Assembly (NCBI GenBank): GCA_001584585.1
Contig: LSYV01000011.1
Span: 2,491,774-2,555,773, forward strand
Source of the DNA: Gonium pectorale
Lineage: Eukaryota > Chlorophyta > Chlorophyceae > Chlamydomonadales > Volvocaceae
Reading direction: 5' to 3'
Length of the DNA stretch: 64,000 nucleotides
Below the pieces are notes generated by a model. The model made no database searches, had not been told where the DNA came from, and saw only the letters and a list, made by a program, of their open reading frames with translations. Shown here piece after piece: positions 1-12,100 of the stretch (the stretch's first letter is position 1; every line of letters starts with the position of its first letter). Position numbers and translations under genes: made by a program.

Positions 1-1162
1 ATGGCCAACATGGCGCTACATGGGCGCCGTGAACAGCATTTACAATACCGCAGCCAGCCCGTAACAAACTGAGCCATACTACAGCGGCTTCAACAGCTTG
101 AAACGCATACGAAACCGGGACGTCGTGTCAAAGGACGCTGCGACACCGCTCATGCAATGCCGTACCATGGCGCCACGTCACATTATCACGATAAGAAAGG
201 GAGTCACGGCGCGAGCATTGGGTGTGTCCTTTTTGTGGATTGCGGCCCCAACGACAGAAACCTCCAGCGCCCCCTCACGAGGATGGAGAACGAGGGGTCC
301 CGAAGGGACCACCCATCCGTCCCATGTACATAAATGCTGATAGCATGAATGGCAACGTATGGGAGACAAGGGTCACAGCTGAAAACTGATAATCACGCTC
401 TCTCCCGTCGATAAAAGTGGCTGGACAGGACACGCTCGCTTGCACACGTGGGGAAAAGGCCCAAACAGCTGCCGCAGCATGACACTGGCAGGTGTGCTGC
501 CTGCCCGCACACCATAAGCAGCTTTCAGGAACCGGCAAAACCACCAGCGGCCACCAGGCGCCCGCATCAGGCACCCATGTCCTGGACCAAACGGCTTGTT
601 AGGAAAACATAGGACAAGGAACTGTGACCTGCGGGCGAGTGATGGGCGTTGCAGCCCACCGGCGGCCCCGTACAGCCGGGGCCTTCAGGTCCCAGCCCAA
701 ACAGAACTTTCGCTCTCGTAACCGGCGGATACAATTGTGCGCACGCACAGAGCAGTAACACGGTTTAAGCAAGTACGGAAACGCAACCTAACAGAAACGT
801 AGTGCTACGCCAGAAAGCATTTCTAAGCCTCTGATCTCCAGAGGCGAAACAAGTGAGTCGGTACACCACGACAACCCTGCATGGCGGCGCCCAGGCGCCG
901 GAGAGAGCCAGCAACCGAGCCGTCCCGTGAGCCGAGGCCGTTGCGTGATTTGTGTACAAAAGAAATCAAAAGCGAGATGAATACAAGCAGCAGGTGAGCG
1001 ATGAATCGGCATCCAGGCGATGCATTAGCGGGCGCAAATGCCAACCCGCACCCCACCAGGCGTGGCAACCACACCTGGCGCTTAATTTGGTACCCACAGG
1101 GACTCGTGTCATAACTCAACGCAACCCACTGCTCCTGCGGGCGTAAACCGCTCCGCCAGACC
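1..1162. other. Non-coding flank downstream of the LPMO gene
   Basis: No reading frame here has family-like content or a coherent exon chain. The stretch is probably 3' flanking sequence of the LPMO gene plus intergenic DNA. I saw no RNA gene or repeat array in it. Confidence 0.5.
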
Positions 1163-1167
1163 TTACA
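1163..1167 (-). terminator. TGTAA poly(A) signal of the LPMO gene
   Basis: TTACA on the plus strand reads TGTAA on the minus strand, the usual green-algal polyadenylation signal. It lies about 165 bp past the LPMO stop codon. Confidence 0.6.
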
Positions 1168-1331
1168 TTCCAAGCGCGCACCACAAAGCCCCTATGCACA
1201 GTACCAGAAGCAGCCACCAGTCATGGCGCCAGTGCCGGTGACTCTCCAAAGTCAACTGCAGCCGCCGCCTTCACCCTGCCCGCACACGTATCGCACGGGT
1301 CGCGCCGCGCGGTGTCTGTCGCCAGACCTAA

Positions 1332-4300
1332 TCAAATCATCCGCCGCCCTCCCGTTGCCGCGGCTCCCGTGCACGCCGTCGACGAGTAGCGTGCTGTGTA
1401 GCAGCCGTAGGCGTCCCTGCCCGCCCGCAGGCACGCCACGCACTGCTCCGCCTCGCAGGCGCTGCCGGAGCGGCCGGCGCACTCGCCACATGCGTAGCCG
1501 TCCAGCCGGCCGGCGGAGCAGGTCAAGCACACGTCGCGGCGGCCGGCGTCGCCAGCGGACTTCTGCAGGGCGCATTGGGGGGCCAGGCACTAGTGGATTA
1601 CAATTTAGGAGGCGCACACGCGCCTAACGTGCGCGTCACGGGACGCATGAGTATTCCCCCTCAACATGTAGAGAGATGCCGGGGAAGAGAAGGGAAAGCA
1701 GGACTGGCGTCCAACGAACCGCCACTTGCAGAACCGCAGCCCTACACAACAGACATCAACGGCCGCAGCCATCAATGGCGCCACCCACCACGAAGCACTG
1801 CTCGCAGGCCCAGGGGTTGCCGCTCCGCCGAGCGCAGTCGGTGCAGCCACCCATTGCGGCTTTGGTGGTGGCCCGCGCGGCGCAGTTCTGGGAGCACGGG
1901 CCGCCGCCGCCGGCGCGGGCGCAGGACAGGCAGGCAAAGAGTACGTCCTGCGACGAGGGGAGCAGGCGCGTTGGGCTTAGATAGAAGTGGAAGACCGATC
2001 GCACATGCAACGATGAGGACTAAAGCCCGAGCCAGTGCCGTTGTCCACTCTCATGTATGCAAGTGGACAACTAATACAGGGGTCGCGCCCGCCCCATACA
2101 AGCTAAAACCCACCTTGCTTTTTGCAGTATTGAAGCAGTTGTGGCAGTCCCAGCCGTTCGACACGGACCCGGCGCACTCCTGGCACGGCAGCTCCAGACC
2201 GGCGCCCAGGGCAGTGGAAGCCGCGGCGGCGGCCAGGCGGCTGCACTCGGTGCACTTCCACTCCAGGGGAGGGCAAACGGGGCCGGGCGGCGGCGGAGGG
2301 GAGGGAGGAGGCGACGGCCGCGGCGGCGGAGGGTTTGGCGGGCGCGGGCTCGGCGGAGGCGGGCGGGGCGATGGAGGGGGGAGAGGCTGGGGGCTGGGAG
2401 GCCGCGGCGACGGAGCAGGTGACGGCGGCAGAGGGGAGGAGACAGCTGGCGGCGGGCTGGGCTTGGGACTCGGGCTGGGTGGTGGGCTGGGGGGCCTGGG
2501 GCTGGGAGGAGGGCTGCTGGGCGAAGGCTTGGGTGATGAGTTGTTGGCGGGCAGGATGAGGACATCTGGAGGCCGGGCGTGGAAGAGTAACGGGGGCTCA
2601 GGGTAATGAACAGACACCCTCACGGTACTTGGAAGTTCAGGCAATGAGCTGTCATGGTATGTCATTGCGAATGCGCAAAAAGTGTCGGGCGAGCGCCAGC
2701 GGTTCGCGTACATCCTGCAGCCCGCGCGTTAAGCGCCTGGGAGAGCGAGAAGCCAATGTTTGATGAGAACGCATCGAAAACAAGCTGCAGTCTCCCGTCC
2801 GGCGACCAAGCCATTCTAGTCGGGACGGCAGGGCGCAGGGTCAGGCATTGCAGCCGGCCACGGCCAGCGAAAGAAACGAGTGTGGCCACCCCAGGCACCC
2901 GGACCCCGGGCCTCAGCTCGCGCGGCCCGCCCCCGCGCTCACCTGCGCAGTTGTTGAACTGCTCCGTCCGGGTTATGGAGTCGCACTGGCCGCTGCCGTT
3001 GACGGACACCCCGCACTCGCCCTCCACGTCGTCCGCGGGGCTGGCGCAGGGCAGGTAGCAGTTCTGGTAGCCCACCCACCACCTGCACGCACGCACGCAC
3101 GTGATGGGGGGAGCAGGACGGAGGTCGAGGATGGCGGCAGATAGAGCAGAGGTGAGGCGGTCGCCCTGGTTTCACACGCGGCGGTATGTATCTGCTGGAC
3201 GCGGGCCGTGCGTATCATAGCATGCTGGGCACGCCGTCGCCGGGATAGCAAGCTCGGAGAACGCAAGCACGGAACCGGGGATGCTGGGAATGGCATGTAA
3301 GGCTCCAGGGCGGCCAGGGCCTTGCAGCACCATACATGCGCACATCTCCGCTGCCAGGGCCTGAACGCCGAAGCTCGGGGCTCGCAAGGGAGGGAGCGCA
3401 ACTGAAGCTCAGGCCGCCAAGAGCAGCTACGGCCAGCCTTTCTTTCTTGGCCCTTTCTGGGCCTTGGAGCCTGACAGCTAGGCATTTCAACAATGCGCGG
3501 CGGCGTCCTTTATGATGTCAGAGCATCCGTTCTCCCACGTACCACTGCAGTACGCAGCCGTTGACGCACGTGACGCCCGCGGGCAGGCGGAAGGTCTGTG
3601 TGATGGTGACGTCGCCCGACTTGAGGTACCAGTAAACCTGAGATTAGAGGGGTAAATACGAAAGCCGAGGGGGGATATGTGATCGGACAAGGGGCTTCAA
3701 GGGGCGCGTGCCGATGCGTGCCGTACCTTTCCGTCGTACTTTGTGCCGGGCGCGACCCTCCGCAGCTGGTTCTGCGGCTGCTCGAAGCAGGCGGGCGTGA
3801 TGCTGAAGCGGTCCAGAGGGCAAAGGCGCATGGCCATGCGGCCGCCGTGGTTGGTGGAGAGGTAGATGGTCACATCCACCGCCTGGCCCGACGTCCAGTT
3901 GGCCTTGAAGCCGTCAAACCACAGCGACGGGTCCGTGAAGTTCTTATCCGTGGTGCCCTGCGGTGGTGTGCGCACACAGGACAATCACTCGTCGTATGCG
4001 TTGTTCCTTTTCAACACAGGACAATGCGGTGTTGTTTGGGCCCATTCTGGACAGGAGGCTGGCTTCCTGAGCGACCACCGGGAGGGCAGGGCTACGGTAC
4101 TCCACACGTGTGCGGATGAAGGCAGCCTGGAACGACCATTTGCACAGGGCATGGCGAAGATGTGTTTCTACTTAGGTCGTTAGAATCCCACTGTCGCACC
4201 TGGAAAGGGTTGCCGCACACGTCCGGCTGCAGAGCACACATCGGGTCAAGGGGACGGATGTGGCAAGGGCCGCCTGATTGGACGTGCCTAGCTTTCAGGA

Positions 4301-4800
4301 ATTGTGACGTATGCCATAAAGTAAGAAAAAAGGGACAGGGCGGGCGACGGAGACGGCAGGTGGGGCCCCATGGCGGAGGACCATGTGCACTCATCGGCCT
4401 CACCGGTTTGCCGTTTCCTTGGCCACAGTGAGGGCAATAGAATTTGCCGTTGAGGAATGCTAGGGTTAGGGAGGGGTCACACCAGGCAGGCAGGTCAGAC
4501 GGACATGCACTTGGGAGCACACTTGTGACTTGCGGGTGCGTTACATCTCCAACCATAAGTCGTTCTCTTATTGTATAGCTTCTAGCGCTTGAAAAACGGG
4601 GGCAGGGATTGATGACTGTCACTAGGTAAACCCGCGCCAGCCAGGAAACCCAGGCTCCGTAGATGTGCGGCCGCTGTAAGTAATATCCTACCTGCATAGC
4701 TGCGGGCAGCAGGCACCTGCATGTATCCGTGGCCAAAGACCTTGGTGGCGAAGCAAGAAAGCGCAACGAGCGCAGCATAATAATAGAGTCTAAAGTTCAT
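1332..4800 (-). CDS. Secreted lytic polysaccharide monooxygenase with SPPP hinge and CxxC repeats
   Basis: Predicted copper-dependent oxygenase that cleaves polysaccharide chains (PF03067/AA10-AA15-like), acting outside the cell. Nine exons join in frame to 499 residues: 4800-4692, 4459-4404, 4226-4200, 3957-3727, 3637-3543, 3082-2943, 2565-2114, 1947-1789, 1562-1332. A signal peptide (1-23) ends just before His24, so the mature protein starts HGYMQVPAARS, giving the N-terminal histidine of the copper brace. The second brace histidine is probably His101 (YLSTNHGGRM). YCPHCGQGNG and the domain-ending QFNNCADV also fit the family, and the latter is restored only by splicing. Residues about 229-315 are a Ser-Pro hinge like volvocine wall proteins. 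Residues 316-480 carry about ten CxxC-type pairs of unknown role, possibly binding the wall or a glycan. The substrate cannot be read from the sequence. Confidence 0.88.
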
Positions 4801-5646
4801 ATTGACGGGATGACGCCAGGTCGCCAGCCCTTGCCCAAAAACTTGGATATGGACGCCCTGCGCGCTCTCAGCGCTGAGGCTAGTAACACAGTGCGCACGT
4901 GCGCAAGCGTGCGCACAACGCTATATGTCGCCGAACTAAAGTGTGCACTGTTGTGAAGCAAAATCCTCCGGTTTCTGCGTACTGACCGTACGGTTTCGGA
5001 AGCAGCTGGTTATGCGTGCCCCTTCCCCTACATCCCTTCCACAGTGACAGTCAACATAACGAAGGCAAAGCAGCCATAGTTGTTATATGTATTATATACA
5101 TGGCCAGCTCCCGTGTGCCCAGGCACGCACGCAAACCCAGGCCCCGCCAGGTGGTCACGCCCAGCACTTCGGCCGTGACTTCGGGCCACGCATCAGGAAT
5201 CTCACCCGCACAACGCCCATCGCCCATGCAAATCTGAGTCTGCAACCGTCCTCTGTAAACCCAGTTGCCTCATCCAGCACTCCAGCGTCAATCCCCGCGC
5301 GCAGAGACACGTCTTGATTACGCTTGCTCGCCACCGTCGTCGTCATCAGGTGCACCGCCTGCCAGATCTTGTTATTGACTTTCGCTCAAGGATGCGGCAG
5401 GTTCCCCGTCATGGTCCTCGCAACTCAGGACACCACTACCACTAGAGAACGCACACGATGTTTTGTCGGTCAAACCAGCCAGCCATGTATTATTGCTTAG
5501 ATAGGAGAATCGTCAAAGTAAACCGCACGCTTCAAGACGCCTGTCCAAACTTATGCCCCTTCGCGGTGGGGCACCCACAGGTCTTGCCCGCTTGCCACAT
5601 ATGATTGGCACGTTGGATGCTTCTGTCGCCGACATCAACACTACAC
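4801..5646. other. Intergenic: LPMO promoter side and ARM-TIR 3' flank
   Basis: No supported gene. The right end borders the poly(A) signal of the minus-strand ARM-TIR gene. The left end is the 5' flank of the LPMO gene and should hold its promoter, but I recognise no specific element. Confidence 0.5.
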
Positions 5647-5651
5647 TTACA
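5647..5651 (-). terminator. TGTAA poly(A) signal of the ARM-TIR gene
   Basis: This is the first TGTAA on the minus strand after the gene. It lies about 530 bp beyond the stop at 6178 but 1.75 kb beyond the alternative stop at 7401, which supports the longer, spliced C-terminus. The sequence between 5652 and 6177 is then 3' UTR. Confidence 0.45.
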
Positions 5652-6177
5652 GCACAACGCAAACATGACTGACATGACTCTACCGAGGCAATGTGCGGAC
5701 ATGCTTGGTGCGCGAGCAGGCACATCCGCGCGCAGGCGGAACGCAACGGCGCGGGGCACCGCGGAGAGCAGTTGTAGAATGGCAACCTAAACTGACGCGA
5801 AGGCGGCACAGCAGTGGCAGACCCATAAAGAATGCCCATGCAGTTCACCTGGGTTCATCCCGCTTTGAAATACCACGTAACAGGTAACACGCGTGACAAG
5901 CATGCTTGACCAGTACTCGTCAAGCATAGTAGCTACGTTTCTTCTCTAATGAAACTTACCGCCAGGGCTTGCCCACGGTACGTTGAGGTGAGAAGGCAGT
6001 GCAGTCCTGTAAAGCCCCACGCCGTTTGCCTCCTCCGGTACGGCTAAACCCGTCGTTTCTACACTCCGCAAGGGCGCTACGCCCTGCACCCGGCCTTTAC
6101 GCCATGTGAGGCGCTAGCAGCCCTGGCCTCTGTCCCTTGCTCCACCTCACCGTCTATCCCCTCGGTACCACCGCCTG

Positions 6178-9100
6178 TCACCCAAGCTCCGCTGATGCGC
6201 TTCCCTGCGCACCGCGGCCCCTGCTCCGCCGGGCCGAGGCTTCGCGCCCGCCCAGGGCCACCACCCCCACCGACATGGCAGAGCTCCCAAGAGCCCCTCT
6301 GACCGGCGACCCCGCAGCGCCTTCGCGCGACCGCGCGGCCCGCTGCTCCAGTCGCGCCCAGGCGCCTGCGGGGCGGCCCGCCGCGGGTAGTGAACCCCTC
6401 GCCGAAGGGCTGGAGTGCAGATGTAGCGACGGCACCAATGGCCCATGACCGCTGCCGCCTGATGAGCGACCTGCGTCCGCTGACCAAGCCGCCGCCCCAT
6501 TAGCCGCATGGCCGCTGCTGCCGTGGCCCAGACCAGGGGCATTCCAACTGGCGGCTACACCGGACCGGACGCCACGGGCCGCATCGTGCCGCGCCTCGGC
6601 GGTACTGTCGCCACGCCCGCTGCCTGCTGCGCCGCTGCCTCCGCCTGCTGGCCACGCTGGCGACGCTGGCGACGGCTCCCACGAGGGCAGCTGTCGAATG
6701 GGGTGACTGCTATGCACCCTGCCGCTGCCGTAGAGCCAGTGGCCCGCAGCGCCCGGCGCGGCCCCCTCCAGCGACGGTGCCTCTGCAGACCCCGCCGGCT
6801 GCTGCAGCGGCGAAGGATGACCCCGCTGGCGTTGCCCCGAGGGAGCGGCGGCCAGCCCCGAGGTGAGGCTTGCTACAGTGCTGACCAGCTCAGCGTTGGC
6901 GGCCTGCATCTGCTGCACCAGCGTCGCAAGCTGCTGCGCCGACGCCTCAGCCACGGCCAGCCTTTGAGAGAGCTGCGGCAGGGTGGCACACGCGGCGCAG
7001 TGGCAGGGAAGGGGCACCGGCTGGGCAAATGGTTTTATCATAATGATGTGCAGCGCATAAGCCTGCAGGTCCTTTCCTGACTGGTTGTTATGCCCGAGAA
7101 GAAGCGGCAACGAAAGGGCGGGTGGCGGCTGCAGAAGGACAAAAGAAGGCAGGTTCGGCGGTATGGCATGGTACTGATGGTTTTAATGTGAATGTCGGGT
7201 AGCATGCTCTATGAAGATGTCGAGATCGATGCAATCCTAGCCCGGCGTCGATGCAATCCTAGCCCGGCGTCGATGCAATCCTAGCCCGGCGTCGATGCAA
7301 TCCTAGCCCGGCGTCGATGCAATCCTAGCCCGGCGTCGATGCAATCCTAGCTGTGACCTGTGACCTCTATCCTTGCGGTCCGTAATCTGCCCGACGTCGA
7401 CTAACTGCGCCAATGAACGCTGCGACCCCCGAACCCCTGCCCACCGCCCGTAGCCTGGCCCCACACCTGTCTGGCCAGCGCCAGCTCCGTCAGCGCGCCC
7501 GACTCCGCAGCTGCCCCACCGTGCGCCAGCGCGGCGGCCACCCTCTGCTCCACCGTAGCCTCCAACCGCGCCTCCAACCGCGCCTCCAGGGCGGATAGCT
7601 CCGCACGCACGGCACGAACCACCTGGTCCCGCACGCTCCCCCGGCCAGGTTCCCGCGCCCCCTGCAGCTGCCGCGTGCCCATCGCCGCCTCTGCGCCGCC
7701 GCTGGGGGGCTCACTGGCACCGGCGGGGCTCTGCTGCTGTTGCTGCTGCTGCTGCTGCTCCTGCTGCTGGTGGTGTAGGGTCGGGTGCTGCTGCTGCTGC
7801 ACATCTTGTCCGTCGGGAAACTGAGGCGGTTGCGACGGTTGAGGCGGCATCACCATTGGCCAGCCGTACGGGCCAAAGGGCCACATGCCCGAGCCCATCC
7901 AGCTGCCCGCGGGGTGCTGTCCACCGCCGGGCTGGCTCCCCGCAGGCGGCCATGCGGCCAGCGCTGGCAGAGGGCCACCATCCCAGGCTAGCAGGCCCAG
8001 GGCGCCCATGCTAGCAGGGTCTACGCTGCCTGCGGCGTGCCATGCGCCGTGCGGAGGAGTTTGTGGGCCCCCTCCTCCTCCATTTCCACCTCCAAGGGAA
8101 TGGGGCATGGCGGCCGTGAGTGCCGGCAGTAACCACTGCGGCTGTGGCTGCTGCGTCAGCGGTGCTGGCGACGGCATGGCGTGCGGCGGACCTGGTGGCG
8201 GGAGGGGGCCCTGCGCCGTGCTGTGTGGGGCTGCTGGGCCGGCGGGGCTGGGAGGTCCGAGCTGCAACTTGATCTTGCTCAGGAGCACCTCCACGAAGGA
8301 CTGAGTGCGATGGTCGGGACACCGGATGCATGCAAAGGTGTGAGGCAAAACCAAAATGTAAAGCACGTAAGTGCGCGATTTGTCGGGGAAACGAGGACAC
8401 GCAGGAGCGACACAGGGGAGAGCGCGACGGTTTGCGCACGTCACCGTGACTTGTGTCATCGTAACTTTCCTATGCTTGCCTATGAAAAGACCCTGCGCGA
8501 ACCCGGGGGCCTGCCCACCCAGCGTGCACGAGTGCATGTCCTACGAACTGTACTGGACCCGTACCGCAGCACCACCGTACCGCATAGTATTCGTCGCTGT
8601 GCTGCACGGACTTGCGCTCGAAGACCTTCTGGGCGTCGGCCGGCAGCGTGCGCAGCAGCTCGTACGGCGGAAATTCGCACACCTTGTTCCCTTTGGCGTC
8701 GCGCCACCTGCACGACAGAGCCAGAGCCCACGGAAGGGGCCGTGAGGTGTAAGTGGCCGGCGGGCCGTGAAGGGTAAGTGCGGCTTTGTTGCGGTGCACG
8801 GCGGGGCTGGCCCGGTCCCGCAGACACCTGGTCTTGCACGCAGCCATACGAATCGCGCCGGCGGCCCGTGCCTGGCATCCACGATCTACCATGACCAGGA
8901 AGGGGTCCACAGCGGAACCCAATCAGCGAGCAAGAAGGTGCCGTGAACGGAGGGCGTGCGTAGGGGTGCGCATACGGGCACAACACCCAACACCGTCCTC
9001 CGAGGTGGCCAATTCGGCCAAATGATGGATAGAGGCAACGAGCCCCTGATGCAGCCTCCCCCCCTCACCACACTTCAACACACACACGCATACAAGACGC

Positions 9101-12100
9101 ACCTGGATCCCTCCTTCACTACCAGCACTATGTTGACGCCCGCCTGCGCCGCCGCCTGCAGCTCCCGGCGGCACCACTCGCTCTCAAACACATGGTCCGT
9201 CAGGATAAACACGAAGTTGGTGCAGCGGGCCACGATGTCATCCAGCCGCGACAGCTCCTCCCGGTACTCGAAGTCAAGGAAGGTGCTGATGCCGCGCGTC
9301 ACCAGCAGGTTGTACAGCGCGCGCGCAAAGTCCTTGGCGTCGGTGCGCTTGTGGGACAGGAACACGTCAAAGGCCGAGGCCGCTGCCGCCGCGGTCGCTG
9401 GCGACCCGCTGCCCGCCTGCGGCGGCTGCAGCGGCGTCGAAGTCCCGGCCGTGCCCTCGCCACTGCCAGCTGCGGACTGCAGGGCCGGCCGCGTTGAGCG
9501 GTCGGCAGCACTCTGCGCCGCCTCCTCGGACAGCCCACCGAGCTGCAGCAGCAGCGCCCTAGCGGTGTCCAGCACCTGTGCCGGGTGCGGATCTGCCGCC
9601 AACTGGGCGGCCTCCAGCAGCGCCCGCACCGCCTCCACCACGCCGGCAGAGAGCAAGGTAGCCTAGCCAGGGTGGGGGCGTGGTCGGGTGTTCAGAGGGC
9701 GGCGAAAAGAAAAATGGGTGAAGCGGTGGGTGCGGTGCGGGGTCAGGGCCCCTCTGCGTGCAGACGGCCAGGTAGCCCACCACTAAAGCTCAACGCAGGT
9801 TTGCCACCAACAATGCGCATTGATTTGCTTGCTTGTCTGCCTAGCTACGCTCTACCTAGCCCAAGACCGAGCCCCCATCCCCGCACCGTAAGGCCCGGCC
9901 GGCACTCGCAGCCTCACGCAACCCCGCCCCGCCCTACCTGCAGCTCCCCCACCGCCGCCATGTTGAGCAGCGCGGCGCAGCACCGCAGCACCACCACGGC
10001 GTCGCTGCACATGGACTTGCTCCGGAGCACGCCCAGCAGCAGCGGCAGCAGCCCCGCCGCAGCCAGCCCGCGCGCCGCGTCCTCGCTGCCGCCCGCTAGC
10101 GCCGCGGCCGCGTGCAGCACCTCGTCCAGCTGCAGACCCAACGCGCCATCCTCGCGCCGGACGGCGCTCTCCGCCAAGCGAACCACGATGCGCGCGGCAC
10201 TGTGGCGCGACAGCAGCCGCTGCACCACCGCGCCCTCCGGCCCGCCGTCCGAGCCGCAGACGTGGGCCAGCACCAGCAGCGCCCGCACTCGCGTGGCGGC
10301 AGGCAGGCCGGGGCCGTCCAGCAGGGCCTCCAGGGCGCCCAGCACGCCGGCGTCCTTGAGCGCGAGCGCCAGGGAGTCCTGCTGCGCGAGGTACAGCAGC
10401 GTGGCGGTGTGGGCGGGCTGCTGCGGGGCGTGGCGTGCCATGGCCGTCAGCGCGGGCAGCAGTAGCTGCGTGGCACGCAGCGCCTCGCGGTTATCGCGCT
10501 CCGCCGCGATCCTCTGGACGAGCTCGCAGGCCGCCTCGTGCAGCTGCACCGCGGCCGCGGCCGTCCGCGGATTGGCGGCCGGCGAGCCGCTCGTGGCCGC
10601 CCCCGCAGCGGCGGGCAGGCCGGGTGCCGCCGGTGCGGCGGTGGTGGCGGCGGCGGTGGCCGCCGTGGCGCCGGCGGGCGCGGCCTCGGCTACTGTGGAC
10701 AGCAGCTCCAGAGCGGCGGGGCAGCCGCTGGTCTCCACCGCGAGGCGCACCAGGGCCGTCAGGGCGCCCGAGGAGACGGCGGCTGCAATGGCGCGCTTAG
10801 CGGTGGGGCGTGACGCCAGGAGGCCTCCCAGGAAGGCCAGGTGCGCGGACATGGCGGCTCCAGCACTGGCTTTGGGAGAGGCCATGTAGGCTGCGGCTTG
10901 TGAGAGGAAGCCCTTGGTCACCTGCCACCCACGAAAGAAGGCCCGGGGCGTGTGGAGGTGGGGATGGGCGGGATGCACACGGGCGAGGGAAAACTCTTGG
11001 GGGGTATGAGAGCAGGAGGGGGTGGGAGCTACAGCAGCCGTGGACGCGACGACGGAAGCCATCCACCATCCGCCGTCGGTTCGGGGCTGTACTGGTCGGT
11101 TCGGGGCTGAAGGGGATTACCATGCGGGGTGGTCGTGTGGTGCCTCCCGGGGCGGCCGCCGGGTAGGAGACGGCCAGCAGCCAGCCAACATAGCACGTGC
11201 GGTGAGCATGGTCATGATCGGGGCTAGCGGCAGGCGCTGCCCGCGAGGCAGCCCGCCGGATGCACCACACACACGCGCGCGCACACACACACAGGTGGCG
11301 AGCTGACGAGAGACGCGATGGCAGCAGCCCAGGCGGCCCGGAAGCCAGACACCCAGCCGGCGAGCACAACCCCACCGGGACATCACGCACCCGCGGGACG
11401 GCAGCAGCAGGGTGCCGGCACGCCGGGAGAGGCGGCCCCCACTGCTGCGCCCGCGGGACGGCAGAAGCAGAGCGCCGAAACTCCGGGAGTCGTGACCCCC
11501 GCCGCCGCGCCCGCGGAACGGCCGCAGCAGGGCGCCGGCACGTCGGGATTGCCGGCCCCCGCCGCCGCGCCCGCGGAACGGCCGCAGCAGGCGGCCGGCA
11601 CGTCGGGAATGGCGGCCCCCGCCGCCGCGCCCGCGGAACGGCCGCAGGAGGGCGTGGAAACGGTGCAGCAGGTCGCTGGCGGGCACCAGCCGGAGACGGA
11701 AGTAGCTGGGCAGCAGGCTCAGATAAGGGCGCTTCCAGCTGACCCTAGGCCCGCGAGACGGCTTGCCAGCCGGTGCAGCCCTCTCCCAGACGACGACCCG
11801 GGGGACAACCTGGCAGCTAACGCAGCCCCGGAGGCAGGAGGGAACCAGGAGCAGGCAGCAGGGCGATGGCACCCAGCATAGCCAGGACAGCGGGGCGGCC
11901 GATGTAGAGGCGCAGACCCAGCGGGCCACGCCCGTGAGGCGCGAGAGCCCCACCCGGTCTGACAGCCGGGGCCGCCCCCGATCGCCGGAGGCGGCGAGCC
12001 CCACCGACGCCCGACCCCGCAAGCGGAGTCAGTCGGCCCCCAGGGTGGAGCTGACGGACGAGCAGGTGGCTGAGCTTCTGCCAGTGTACATGAGCCAGTA

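Noticed and set aside
7227..7350. CRISPR-like look of the 22-bp array
   Set aside because: Repeats are directly joined with no spacers, in a eukaryotic nuclear gene.
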